A stretch of 64,000 nt of DNA from Vibrio qingdaonensis (GCF_026191675.1 NZ_JAKRRY010000020.1:41494-105493); one strand, 5' to 3'. Shown: positions 52,074 to 61,392, numbered from the stretch's first letter. Notes: generated from the letters alone by a model not told the origin. A program made the numbers and translations.

Positions 52074-54340
52074 GCCACTTGCACCTCTAATGCTTGGTGC
52101 TTTTTACCTTCAGACTTCAACAATTTGAAGACTAAAAGACCAAATAGCAATATACCCACTATCCATGCCGAACTTGTCGCTGGATGCGCGCTAAAGTGAG
52201 TCACTTGGTAATAAAGCGTTGCACCGCCGTAAGCAAGCCCCATCGTCCATACTGCAATGAATCGAGCATATTTCTGACCAAATTCACGAACATAAGCCCC
52301 CATCGCCGCGACACATGGCGTATAAAGTAAGATGAAGATAAGGTAAGCAAATGCTGCATTTGCGGTAACAAAGTACCCTTTCAAATTGCCAAAAATAGAC
52401 GTGTCCACTTCCTGCTCTTCCGCTACGGCCGTCGCATCGGATAAATCACCAACATCAACACCCAATGGATCAGAGTAACTTAAGCCAGATAGGTTATCAG
52501 GAATAGACGCAACTGCCTCTTGCAAGCTCGCCATCAAGTTGAACTCTTCACCCTCATCATCACCAGACGTATATAAGCTATTAAGCGTGCCTACTACGGC
52601 TTCTTTAGCAAAAATACCGGTAATAATACCGACCGTTGCAGGCCAGTTATCTTGCTGAACGCCCATCGGAGCAAAAACTGGAGTCACAACCTGTGCCGCT
52701 TTTGATAATACCGAGTTCTCACTGTCTTCGTTACCAAATGAGCCGTCCATACCAACCGAGTTAAAGAAGCTAAGAATCGTCACGACAACGACAATCGTCT
52801 TACCAGCACCCAACACAAAACGTTTCAGCTTCTGCCACGTTTTAATCATTACGTTTTGAATTGTAGGCAATTCATAGTCTGGCATTTCCATCACTAGACT
52901 ATCACTAGAACCTGGATAGATAGTGTGCTTCAGTACCAACCCGGTAAAGACAGCGGCAACAATACCTAATAGGTAAAGGGCAAAAACAATATTTTGGCCA
53001 CTTTCTGGGAAGAAAGCCGCGGCAAAAAGGGCATAAACGGGCAGTCTTGCACCACAAGACATGAAAGGTGCCATTGATGCGGCAAGCTTACGCTCTCTTT
53101 CTTGGTCCAACGTTCGCGTCGCCATGATAGAAGGTACGTTACAACCAAACCCAAGGACGAGAGGAACAAATGCCTTACCTGGAAGCCCTATTTTTTGCAT
53201 AACTTTATCGAGTACAAACGCTGCGCGAGCCATGTAACCAGAACTTTCTAATACTGCAAGAAATAAATACAGCGCGGCAATAACGGGAACAAACGTTGCG
53301 ACCGTTTGAATACCACCACCGACACCGTCAGCAATCAACGTGACTAACCAAACCGGCAAATGATCATCAAGCAAGTAGTGACCACCATCAACAAGCAATG
53401 CGCCGACACTAATATCAAAGAAATCAATGAAAGCACTGCCAATATTAATTGAGAACATAAACATTAAGTACATCACAACAAAGAAGAAAGGAATGCCTAC
53501 CCACTTGTTCAAAATGACTTCATCCACTTTTTCAGTAAAGCTACGACTCAATTTACCTTCGCTACGACGAAGTTTTTTACACTGATCATGCAAAAAGGTG
53601 TACTTCACATCCGCCACTTGTAAATCAATGTCGATACCGGTTTGGGCTCGAGCAAGCTCAACCGTCGACTTTTGTTCACTCGTTAATGCATTCAGCACCA
53701 TAACGTCATTTTCAAGCGAACGAATGGCCAGCGCCCTTGGATCTACGGATTCGTCTGCAAACATGGGCGTTAGCTTTGCAATGGCATGTTCCATTTCGTT
53801 GCCATAATTAAGCATTAACTTATCAAGCGTTAAACCTTGCACCACAATTTTGTGCAGTTGCTCTTTCAGGGTTCGTACTTGGTCTTTATCGGTCGCCGAC
53901 AGGGTGACAACAGGACAACCGAGCGTTTTTTCTAAGGCTTTTATGTCTAATTTAACTCTTTCACGCTTCAATGCGTCCATTTTGTTAAGTACAACAATCA
54001 TTGGACGTCCAAGTTCACGCAGTTGCAGCGTCATATACAAACTGCGCTCAAGACTGGTCGCATCAACTACGTTAATAATGAGATCCGCCGGGTGCGTTAA
54101 AACGGCGCGTGAAGCAATAGACTCATCAATACTGTTACCATCATTACCGCTATCTAGTGCGTAGATACCCGGAAGGTCCGTTAATTGAAAGTCGTCGCCA
54201 GCGTGACGATATTGACCGGTTTTCTTTTCGACTGTGACACCAGCCCAGTTGCCAACTTGCTGCTTAGCTCCGGTTAACCCGTTAAATAGGGTTGTTTTCC
54301 CGCTGTTAGGGTTACCAACAGTTAAGATGGTGTAGTTCAT
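52070..54340 (-). CDS. feoB: Ferrous iron transporter FeoB
   Basis: GTP-dependent Fe2+ importer of the inner membrane, 756 residues. N-terminal G domain: G1 GNPNSGKTTLFNGLTGA (residues 9-25), G3 DLPGIYALD, G4 NKMD. The membrane half has two inverted Gate domains, including LGFGCNVPSIMATRTL and SCGARLPVYALFAAAFFP. A cytoplasmic loop rich in acidic residues (SGDDEGEEF) precedes the last helices. It overlaps feoA and feoC by 4 bases each. Confidence 0.97.
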   Translation of the reverse strand: MNYTILTVGNPNSGKTTLFNGLTGAKQQVGNWAGVTVEKKTGQYRHAGDDFQLTDLPGIYALDSGNDGNSIDESIASRAVLTHPADLIINVVDATSLERSLYMTLQLRELGRPMIVVLNKMDALKRERVKLDIKALEKTLGCPVVTLSATDKDQVRTLKEQLHKIVVQGLTLDKLMLNYGNEMEHAIAKLTPMFADESVDPRALAIRSLENDVMVLNALTSEQKSTVELARAQTGIDIDLQVADVKYTFLHDQCKKLRRSEGKLSRSFTEKVDEVILNKWVGIPFFFVVMYLMFMFSINIGSAFIDFFDISVGALLVDGGHYLLDDHLPVWLVTLIADGVGGGIQTVATFVPVIAALYLFLAVLESSGYMARAAFVLDKVMQKIGLPGKAFVPLVLGFGCNVPSIMATRTLDQERERKLAASMAPFMSCGARLPVYALFAAAFFPESGQNIVFALYLLGIVAAVFTGLVLKHTIYPGSSDSLVMEMPDYELPTIQNVMIKTWQKLKRFVLGAGKTIVVVVTILSFFNSVGMDGSFGNEDSENSVLSKAAQVVTPVFAPMGVQQDNWPATVGIITGIFAKEAVVGTLNSLYTSGDDEGEEFNLMASLQEAVASIPDNLSGLSYSDPLGVDVGDLSDATAVAEEQEVDTSIFGNLKGYFVTANAAFAYLIFILLYTPCVAAMGAYVREFGQKYARFIAVWTMGLAYGGATLYYQVTHFSAHPATSSAWIVGILLFGLLVFKLLKSEGKKHQALEVQVA

Positions 54341-54567
54341 TTCGCAGACTCCACTTCAATCGATTGCGCAATGGCATTGCGAATCGCAAGTGAGACGCCT
54401 CTAACTTCAACCTGAAGTGGATCGCCCATTGGCGCACGACGAATCACTTTAATCTCTGTATTAGGTAAAATTCCCATTACCATTAATTTTTTACGGACGT
54501 CAGTTGAGAGCCCAGATAAAGCAGTAATAACACCACTACTTCCTACTTGTAATTCAGCCAGCTTCAT
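54337..54567 (-). CDS. feoA: FeoA, ferrous iron transport accessory protein
   Basis: SH3-like protein of 76 residues that supports FeoB. Characteristic MGILPNTEIKVIRRAPMGDP and SLAIRNAIAQSIEV. First gene of feoABC, with a Fur-type box about 25-40 bases upstream. Confidence 0.95.
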   Translation of the reverse strand: MKLAELQVGSSGVITALSGLSTDVRKKLMVMGILPNTEIKVIRRAPMGDPLQVEVRGVSLAIRNAIAQSIEVESAK

Positions 54568-54589
54568 TTAATTCACCCAAATTATGATT

Positions 54590-54608
54590 GGTAATGAGAA
54601 ATATTAAC
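54590..54608 (-). promoter_or_regulatory. Fur box upstream of feoA
   Basis: GGTAATGAGAAATATTAAC agrees with 14 of 19 positions of the Fur consensus GATAATGATAATCATTATC. Iron regulation of feo is established in enterics and vibrios. A weaker FNR-like TTGCGTTAGATCAA lies at 54648-54661, which would fit induction without oxygen. Confidence 0.6.
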
Positions 54609-54826
54609 ATTAGCACTAATTTTAATGGTGCAACCTTAGGTTTCGCTTTGCGTTAGATCAACTTTGCGCTATTTGTAAGCGAACGTAACGTCAAAAAAAA
54701 CACGTCAATTTCGTCAAATCACTTCAAAAAAAGCGACGGTGATCGAATATACAACAAGATAAAAACATCAAAATAAACAAAAAACACACTTAAAATCAAT
54801 AACATAACCTATTAAAAACAAAGATG

Positions 54827-54892
54827 TCGCTATAGTAATGGTAGGTTGCCGTTTTTTTTATAAGTAAATTAAGTAGGAATCGCTATAGTAAT
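54827..54892. repeat. 13-base direct repeat with promoter-like sequence
   Basis: TCGCTATAGTAAT occurs at 54827-54839 and 54880-54892. Each copy contains TATAGT, close to a -10 element, and the second lies just before the structured RNA. No good -35 is visible for either. Confidence 0.55.
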
Positions 54893-54894
54893 TT

Positions 54895-55023
54895 CCAACA
54901 GAGCAAAGCGCTCCTGTAAATTAAATTCCAGAGGTGATGTGGTAACCCACATCACTCCGGCAGCAAGCGAAGGTGTCATTGGCACCCGCGGTATGGTCCC
55001 CCGGCTATGCCGCGATTTTTTTT
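54895..55023 (+). ncRNA. Unrecognised structured RNA candidate ending in a terminator
   Basis: Four consecutive hairpins are visible. P1: ACAG-AGC/GCT-C-CTGT (54898-54917). P2: GTGATGTGG, loop TAAC, CCACATCAC (54934-54955), extended by CC/GG (54928-29, 54959-60) across an internal loop. P3: GGTGTC-ATT-GGCACC (54972-54986), which can extend with GCG/CGC around bulged AA. P4: a 10-bp stem CGCGGTATGG/CTATGCCGCG followed by eight T. The 3' side of extended P3 shares CGC (54987-54989) with the 5' arm of P4, so P3 and the terminator partly compete, as in a riboswitch or attenuator. It matched no family I know. Confidence 0.45.
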
Positions 55024-55110
55024 GCGCCGCGTTTAGCCTCTCGACCTTATTCTGATAGATACGAGCCAGCCCCCCTTCTCATTGACATACCGATAAGCGT
55101 GACTCAGCCC

Positions 55111-55140
55111 TTACAATCTCAACCTCTCACTGTGTATATT
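55111..55140 (+). promoter_or_regulatory. Possible pxpA promoter
   Basis: TTACAA (55111-55116), an 18-base spacer, and TATATT (55135-55140) resemble a sigma70 promoter, 60 bases before pxpA and downstream of the terminator. If used, pxpABC would not need the upstream RNA. Confidence 0.35.
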
Positions 55141-55199
55141 TGTCAATCAAACTGAAATTAATCATAATGGAACGCAAGTATTTCAGGGAATTAGATACG

Positions 55200-55949
55200 A
55201 TGATAGGACTAAATGGTGATGTAGGAGAAAGCTATGGTAGCTGGTCTTTAGGTAAAGATGAGCAGCTCATACCTCTATTAGATAAAGCAAATATCGCCTG
55301 CGGCTTCCACGCCTCCGATCCTGAAACCATGTCCCACACCGTACAATTATGTCAACACCATCATGTATCGATTGGTGCCCATCCTGGCTACGACGATAAA
55401 GTCGGCTTTGGGCGACGAAGCATCACCATGTCCAGCGATGCCATCACCACATCAATTTTATACCAAGTCGGGGCGTTAGAAGGGATTTGCCAACTTCATG
55501 GCAGCCGTGTTGACTATATCAAGCCTCATGGTGCAATGTACCACGACATGATGCACTCAGCGTCGACCATGCAGGCTATCTTTACCGCTGCCAAAGCGCT
55601 CAACCTGCCGGTCATGCTATTCGCCAACAGCCACGCAGAGAAAACCCGACAGCTTGCCAAGCACATAGGCGTCTCGGTACTATTTGAAGCCTTTGCTGAC
55701 CGCTTATATTTAGATAATGGTGAATTAGCACCTCGAAGCCAAGCTAACGCGGTATTCCACTCTAGCGAACAAATTTTGCAACAAGCCAGCCATCTATTAC
55801 AAACGCAAACACTCATTACGGCATCTGGAAATAAACGACGCGTCATCGCCGATACACTTTGCGTTCATGGTGACAATGAAGCCTCCATCGAAGTCGCGAC
55901 CGCTATTCGAGCAATAATCCACCGTGCAGGGCAAAACAATGGAGAATAA
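55200..55949 (+). CDS. pxpA: 5-oxoprolinase subunit A (LamB/YcsF family)
   Basis: Subunit of the ATP-dependent prokaryotic 5-oxoprolinase, which opens pyroglutamate to glutamate. 249 residues. The family opening MIGLNGDVGESYGSWSLGKDEQ begins at the ATG at 55200, with GGGAA upstream. Motifs ANIACGFHASDPETM, SIGAHPGYDD, YIKPHGAMYHDM and LCVHGDN line the metal-dependent active site. An upstream ATG at 55167 would add 11 residues without a ribosome-binding site. It overlaps pxpB by 11 bases. Confidence 0.95.
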   Translation: MIGLNGDVGESYGSWSLGKDEQLIPLLDKANIACGFHASDPETMSHTVQLCQHHHVSIGAHPGYDDKVGFGRRSITMSSDAITTSILYQVGALEGICQLHGSRVDYIKPHGAMYHDMMHSASTMQAIFTAAKALNLPVMLFANSHAEKTRQLAKHIGVSVLFEAFADRLYLDNGELAPRSQANAVFHSSEQILQQASHLLQTQTLITASGNKRRVIADTLCVHGDNEASIEVATAIRAIIHRAGQNNGE

Positions 55950-56637
55950 GCTAGAGATCTATTCAGTATCGGAATCTAGTCTTATTGTGTATTTTGGCAA
56001 AGCCATCGACGTTAACCTCCCCCGCGATATCTCAAGTTATGCCCAGCAAGTCACCCATGCTTTTCCGACGGCAATACTCAACTGCACGCCATCTTATACT
56101 TCTTTACTCATTGAGTTTCATCCGCTAAAACTGGATTGGTTAACGTTACAACGCTTTATATCAACCATAAAGCCGAGCCTTCCCCGCAATGATATAGCAG
56201 GGAATACGATAACCTTGCCGATCTTCTACGATGTAAGTACTGGACCAGACTTGACCACTATGGCCGAGCAACTAAACCTACCCAAAGAACAAATTATTGA
56301 GTTTCACCACTCCACACTTTACACCGTGTGTGCTATTGGGTTCGCACCTGGCTTTGCTTTTCTGGCTGACGTGCCTGAAAACATACGCATGCCTAGATTA
56401 ACGGAACCAAGAAAAAGAGTTCCGCAGGGCAGTGTCGGTATTGCCGACCGACAGACGGCAGTATATCCACAGACGACGCCTGGGGGGTGGAACATTATTG
56501 GCAACTGTCCATTGCAACTTTATGATGCAACCTCTCCACAGACATCGCGATTAAAAGTGGGCGATAAAGTGCAGTTTTCCCCAATCAGTCAGCGTGAGTT
56601 TTTTGAATTGGGGGGAACGACATGTCTAGACTGGTGA
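55939..56637 (+). CDS. pxpB: 5-oxoprolinase subunit B (KipI family)
   Basis: 232 residues, KipI/carboxyltransferase domain 1. Signature: VCAIGFAPGFAFLADVPENI and RLTEPRKRVPQGSVGIADRQTAVYP then GGWNIIGNCPLQLYD. With PxpC it forms the ATP-dependent part of the enzyme. It overlaps both neighbours, which indicates a coupled operon. Confidence 0.94.
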   Translation: MENKLEIYSVSESSLIVYFGKAIDVNLPRDISSYAQQVTHAFPTAILNCTPSYTSLLIEFHPLKLDWLTLQRFISTIKPSLPRNDIAGNTITLPIFYDVSTGPDLTTMAEQLNLPKEQIIEFHHSTLYTVCAIGFAPGFAFLADVPENIRMPRLTEPRKRVPQGSVGIADRQTAVYPQTTPGGWNIIGNCPLQLYDATSPQTSRLKVGDKVQFSPISQREFFELGGTTCLDW

Positions 56638-57626
56638 TCGTCAATCCTGGCCACTTGAGCTTAGTTCAAGATTTAGGTCGTTGGGGTGTTGCCCAATATG
56701 GACTTAGCCAAGGTGGTGTTGCTGATTTACAGGCACATTGTTGGGCACAAAAAATGCTACAAAACCCGGCTTCAAATGCAAGTATTGAGATTTTATTTGG
56801 TCATGCACAATTCCGAGCTCTTGAACCCATCACCATGATGCTCAGTGGTGCGGATTGCTACGCAACCATAACGTCATCATCGGCGTCCGTAACTCAATCA
56901 GAACAGGCGGTTTCAAATTGGCAGCCTTTTACGCTGCAGCCTGGTGAAACCTTACAACTAAATACACCCAAAACCGGAGCTCGAAGCTACTTATCAGTCA
57001 AAGGGGAGTTCCGACTCGACCTTAGCTTTGGCAGTGTGTCAACCGTCGTGAGAAACCGTATAGGTGGGATTAAAAACGGCGAGCCATTACGCCAAGGTGA
57101 TATCCTCACGATTAATGAACCTAACTCTCAGCACTGCGCCGAACACGAGTTAGTCGCCTCGTTAGGTGCAGCACCAAGATTTCTCAGGTCATATTACCCT
57201 CAAAAGCAGCGTATTCGGCTCATTCCTAGCTATCAATTTGCTAGCTTTGATACCACATTTATTAATGAATTATTTAACCGCTGGTTTACGGTCTCTGCAC
57301 AAAGTGATCGAATGGGTATTCGCCTGTCTTCTTCTGAAACACCAATAACCACACCAATCATTAAGCAAGCAACGCTTAATCAAACCGATATCATCTCAGA
57401 AGGTATCGCATGTGGTTCGGTTCAAATTACCCACGGCGGCTCGCCCATCATTTTACTCCAAGATCGACAAACCCTTGGCGGCTATAGAAAAGCTGGTGTG
57501 ATAGCCTTTCGAGATTTAGCAAAACTAGGTCAACTACGCCCAGGCGCTCAAATCCAATTTGAATTGACAAACATAGAAGTGGAAAGAGTAAAACAACGCG
57601 CTTTCTATCACTATTTTTCGTTATAA
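56622..57626 (+). CDS. pxpC: 5-oxoprolinase subunit C (KipA family)
   Basis: 334 residues, carboxyltransferase domain 2. Family marks: VIVNPGHLSLVQDLGRWGVAQYGLSQGGVADL, YLSVKGEF, then QTDIISEGIACGSVQITHGGSPIILLQDRQTLGGY. Starts 16 bases inside pxpB. Its last codons and stop lie in a perfect 16-bp tandem duplication. Confidence 0.94.
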   Translation: MSRLVIVNPGHLSLVQDLGRWGVAQYGLSQGGVADLQAHCWAQKMLQNPASNASIEILFGHAQFRALEPITMMLSGADCYATITSSSASVTQSEQAVSNWQPFTLQPGETLQLNTPKTGARSYLSVKGEFRLDLSFGSVSTVVRNRIGGIKNGEPLRQGDILTINEPNSQHCAEHELVASLGAAPRFLRSYYPQKQRIRLIPSYQFASFDTTFINELFNRWFTVSAQSDRMGIRLSSSETPITTPIIKQATLNQTDIISEGIACGSVQITHGGSPIILLQDRQTLGGYRKAGVIAFRDLAKLGQLRPGAQIQFELTNIEVERVKQRAFYHYFSL

Positions 57627-57641
57627 CTATTTTTCGTTATA
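57610..57641. repeat. Perfect 16-bp tandem duplication at the pxpC stop
   Basis: ACTATTTTTCGTTATA occurs at 57610-57625 and 57626-57641. The first copy encodes the last pxpC residues. TCACTATTTTT (57608-57618) and AAAAATAGTGA (57645-57655) also form an inverted pair that may end transcription of either converging gene. Confidence 0.9.
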
Positions 57642-57713
57642 GCTAAAAATAGTGATAACCACGACTCACTAAAGACCGTGCTTGCCAAAGAGTCCGTTTG
57701 TTTTTGTGCATGC

Positions 57714-60700
57714 TTACGCGTTTTCGCTCTCATCAATATCCAAAGAGGCGAATTTAGAAGGTGAGATGCCAAAGTAAAGTTTAAATCGTTGCGAGAAGTA
57801 TGAAGGGTCATTAAATCCACAGGAGAAAGCAACATCTACCACCTTCTCTCCTTGTAATAACATTTCACACGCTTTTTCCATGCGAATTTCGCTTAAGTAG
57901 TCAGAAAAAGTAACGCCAAATAATGACTTAAAACGCCTCTGTAAGCTGCGCTCGGAGATAAACAAGACCTTTGCCGCACTTGAAGTACTAAATTCTGGGT
58001 TACTGAACTGCTCTGAAACCAGTTGGGTGACATTCGCCTTCCAATCACCGTGCTTCGGTTTGTCTGGACGGTTGCCTACCTCTGATTTCAATGTCTGTGC
58101 TTCAAAAGTAGTCGGCTCCAATGGCTCTGAGTCATCTTTACTGGTATCAATTAAATTAGCACTATAGAGATTCCAGCGAATCACCATACGATTGACCGTT
58201 CCTCGCTCTATTGGTCGCAGTTCTCCCCCTGAGTTATGAATATGCAACGGTAAGCTACTTGGGCTAAAATCGAGCACTTGCTCAGTTTCTACACTATCAA
58301 GATCTTGTGGTGAACAGTTCACACTAGGCAAAGGTAGACCCGAATCTTCAAATGTCACACTTAACTTCGTTCTATCGACATCCACAGTGATACTAAGAAC
58401 TTGTCCTCTCACTAAACGCTTTAAGGCATTCGATAAGACAGAGTTAAAAATGATATCTAGATTACAATCATCCAAGAAAACATAGCTCGTCTCAGGAAGA
58501 ACTACGAGATTGATACGAACACCATGATAATCGAACTCTTGCTGCCATGCTTTGACCGTAAAGTTAATAATATTACTGACGGAACACACCGCGGGACGCT
58601 GACCTTCTTCATCAAAAATGGCATCTAGGTTTCGTAATCGCTCATTGAGTCCCATATTTTGTTTCACGTTATCTAAATAGGTATGCTTTGATGCATCGAC
58701 GGCACTTTGGACTAAGTCACGCATTACCTGCTGACGAACATGGAACACTTTTCTAAGCTGTTGGTTATTCCTAACGAGTACACGACTTTGATGCTGTAAT
58801 TGCTCTGTTTTAAGAGAAACTTGTGTCTTCAGCATTTTGTTAATCGCCCTCACACGTCGCGATCGCCATAGCACAATCCAAACAATCATGGACAGCACAC
58901 CAAAGAACGTAAACGCGTAAAAGCTTGCCGACTTATACCATGGCGTTAAAACCACCAACCCAAATGACTTTTGACTAAAACCGCTCTCATCACCGACAAT
59001 GCGAATATAGAGTTGATGTTGCCCCTCTGTAGGCTTATCAAAATTAAGCTCTAGCCCTTGAATTACCGACCAATGATCATCACCATCAAAGCGATATTCA
59101 ATCGCTTTACCCGACGGAAATGGCCATACACCAAACCGCACACCGATCGACTGACCATAAGGAATACGAAGATTCTTCATTGGTTCAGAACCAATAGACA
59201 CGGATTGATTACCGACAGTAAGCTCAGTAATGAGTACGGTTTGAGTGGGAAGGGCTGTTTGCAGTAGCTCGCCTGATGTAAACTCAACAATTCCGTAGCG
59301 AGAACCAACCGCAATAGCGCCAGCCTCCTGATTGTATGCGCAACTTCCATCGACAAATTCATTATTAATCAAGCCATAAGGCTCAGATAGATTCCGTTTA
59401 ATCTCACCGGTAGGTAAGTACGCACTCACTCCCATCGACGTAATGACCCATAATGCTTTGTTGCCCTGAGTTACGCAGAGTGGGCGAATGTTGGCACGCT
59501 GCAATTCGACTTGGTTTAAATGTCGTCTTTCTGCCTCATAAGTAAAAACACCATAACTACTCACAACCCAAAGGGTATCTTGCGTTGCTGCCATCTCAAT
59601 CACACGACCAAAAGCTTCACTCTCACTGACATAGTGACTTTTCCCACTATCAATGAGGTATAGGCCATGATCCGTGCCGACAGCTATACGTTGCTTGTCC
59701 AACGCTTTCAATGTCGTTATTTTAGCGGGCAAGTGCTTGTTTAGCACCCAGTCAGTACCGTAATCCTTCAATTCATTATTGGCAATATTAAGAGCAAATA
59801 GGCGTAAACCACTACTCATCCACAATGTGCCACTATCCCCACTTTCAACCTCAAACGCGAGATGCTCAATATCAATGGGTAACGACGGGTATTCTTCCCG
59901 TATAGGCGTGACGCGATAACGCCCTAAATCAAGTGATAGCAACCCTCGCTCTGTCGCCAACCAAAGTGTTTTGTCTCGCTGCGCTACGGAAGAAACTTGC
60001 CCCCAAAACACCAACGTTGAAACACCTTGATTATTAACGGAATACAAACCATTGTTTGTGACGACCCAGTATCCACCTAGCGGGTTACTAAACATATCGA
60101 GCTTAGTGTCAATGCGCCTGAGGTCATCTTGGTAATTAACGGAAGAACGCCGAAATAACCCACTGTACTCGGAAAAGTAGCGAACACCACCATTCGTCGC
60201 AATCCACATTCCACTCATTCCATCACTGACTAATGAGTATATTTTTTCACCAAGCAGGCCGTATTCATCATTTAGATTGACCTCGACCTTACCGGCCTCT
60301 CCCAGCGCTTTATCAATCAGGTATAACCCATGCTCCGTTCCCACCCAGTAGTACCCTTCGGATTCTTCCAAGGTTAAAACATGAGAGTGTGCCAACGGAT
60401 AGTACTGTGAGGTGGATGTGGATTTGGATGTATCGACATTATAGATTTCGACGCCCGTCGTAAATCCAACAACAAGCTGTTTGTTTTCTAACGAGTAATG
60501 GAGCGTTGATGCAGGGAAATTTGTTGAAAGTTTAAGCCGAGTTAACGACGCGTTGTCCCAACGAAATACGCCAATCGAAGTTGCTAGATACCAACCATTA
60601 TCGATGAAAATCGCATCAGAAACATCAATAGACAACCCACTATGATAGCTTTCAAATAACGAAAGAGGCAACGTTGTTACTTGCTGGCTAGTCATTGAAT

Positions 60701-61118
60701 ACATGTAAAAATGCGATTCATCAACAAACCATAGATTGCTGTTAGATTCTCCCAAGTGGCGAATGGTATTTGTCAATTGCACATCGTAAATCAACTGCTC
60801 CTCACCCTCTGGAACTTGAGTCAGTACTTGGTTATCCCGGTGATACCAAAACCTACCTTGAGCAAACACCGCATTTGAAGCGGTAAAGGGGGGATTTTCA
60901 AGAGTGACAAAACGGCGACCATCAAAAAAGCGAACTTTATCATGGACATCGAAAGACCAAAGCCCGCCATCCACACCGATATATAGCTGTTTTGCTGGTA
61001 AGTACTGTCCTTGCGATTGCAATTGAAGTGGGTAAAAAATTGGAGGGAACTCAACCGCTAGCACCTTAGAGCACAGCATTAAAAGGAGCCAGCACACACT
61101 CCTCGCCCACCATCTCAT
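57714..61118 (-). CDS. Membrane-anchored beta-propeller/Y_Y_Y sensor fused to an AraC DNA-binding domain
   Basis: About 1134 residues. A signal peptide (MRWWARSVCWLLLMLCSKVLA) precedes a long periplasmic region of two-component-propeller repeats (IYSLVSDGMSGMWIATNGGVRY; LWLATERGLLSLDLG), a Y_Y_Y-like domain ending near residue 725, one membrane helix (about 730-753), a coiled linker, then a histidine-kinase-like ATPase remnant (NLDIIFNSVLSNALKRL; VTFEDSGLPLP) with no recognisable phospho-accepting His box, and a C-terminal AraC helix-turn-helix pair (SSAAKVLFISERSLQRRFKS; VVDVAFSCGFNDPSYFSQRFK). No receiver domain. The start at 61118 has CTAGGG upstream; ATG at 61139 is possible. It converges with pxpABC. 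Confidence 0.85.
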   Translation of the reverse strand: MRWWARSVCWLLLMLCSKVLAVEFPPIFYPLQLQSQGQYLPAKQLYIGVDGGLWSFDVHDKVRFFDGRRFVTLENPPFTASNAVFAQGRFWYHRDNQVLTQVPEGEEQLIYDVQLTNTIRHLGESNSNLWFVDESHFYMYSMTSQQVTTLPLSLFESYHSGLSIDVSDAIFIDNGWYLATSIGVFRWDNASLTRLKLSTNFPASTLHYSLENKQLVVGFTTGVEIYNVDTSKSTSTSQYYPLAHSHVLTLEESEGYYWVGTEHGLYLIDKALGEAGKVEVNLNDEYGLLGEKIYSLVSDGMSGMWIATNGGVRYFSEYSGLFRRSSVNYQDDLRRIDTKLDMFSNPLGGYWVVTNNGLYSVNNQGVSTLVFWGQVSSVAQRDKTLWLATERGLLSLDLGRYRVTPIREEYPSLPIDIEHLAFEVESGDSGTLWMSSGLRLFALNIANNELKDYGTDWVLNKHLPAKITTLKALDKQRIAVGTDHGLYLIDSGKSHYVSESEAFGRVIEMAATQDTLWVVSSYGVFTYEAERRHLNQVELQRANIRPLCVTQGNKALWVITSMGVSAYLPTGEIKRNLSEPYGLINNEFVDGSCAYNQEAGAIAVGSRYGIVEFTSGELLQTALPTQTVLITELTVGNQSVSIGSEPMKNLRIPYGQSIGVRFGVWPFPSGKAIEYRFDGDDHWSVIQGLELNFDKPTEGQHQLYIRIVGDESGFSQKSFGLVVLTPWYKSASFYAFTFFGVLSMIVWIVLWRSRRVRAINKMLKTQVSLKTEQLQHQSRVLVRNNQQLRKVFHVRQQVMRDLVQSAVDASKHTYLDNVKQNMGLNERLRNLDAIFDEEGQRPAVCSVSNIINFTVKAWQQEFDYHGVRINLVVLPETSYVFLDDCNLDIIFNSVLSNALKRLVRGQVLSITVDVDRTKLSVTFEDSGLPLPSVNCSPQDLDSVETEQVLDFSPSSLPLHIHNSGGELRPIERGTVNRMVIRWNLYSANLIDTSKDDSEPLEPTTFEAQTLKSEVGNRPDKPKHGDWKANVTQLVSEQFSNPEFSTSSAAKVLFISERSLQRRFKSLFGVTFSDYLSEIRMEKACEMLLQGEKVVDVAFSCGFNDPSYFSQRFKLYFGISPSKFASLDIDESENA

Positions 61119-61392
61119 TTTGGCCCTAGATAGCTGCATTTTCTTCGCATAGCCAAATTCAGCCTCACAACAACGGGAAGCTGAATTTGACCAAAACGGA
61201 TAATGAGAGGTGTGGTTCACAATCGCCCGGTTAATTTGCATCGATAATTATCGCTAATTTAATCGATTTATGACATTTATTAAAGCGCTCTCCGTTGATT
61301 ACCGCGCGAATTGCTTAGACGATCACATCCCCACTCATCAGTGATTCACATCATTTCCTTTACCCTACGATGCTTATTGGAGTCCATGATAC

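Larger units (their letters stand above)
54568..55199. other. 632-base intergenic region between feoA and pxpA
   Basis: Contains the feo promoter side (Fur and FNR-like sites), three CGTCAA motifs (54689, 54703, 54712), an AT-rich stretch, a duplicated 13-base TCGCTATAGTAAT, a structured-RNA candidate ending in a terminator (54895-55023), and a possible pxpA promoter. No credible gene: a plus-strand frame at 54973-55155 crosses the terminator and has no family resemblance. Confidence 0.6.

Noticed and set aside
54895..54990. c-di-GMP (GEMM) riboswitch
   Set aside because: ACAGAGCAAA and ACTCCGGCAG recall parts of GEMM, but the first-half GACGCAAAGCC block and the tetraloop receptor are missing.
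54973..55155. Plus-strand 60-residue frame between feoA and pxpA
   Set aside because: It runs through a strong terminator, has no ribosome-binding site and its sequence resembles no family.
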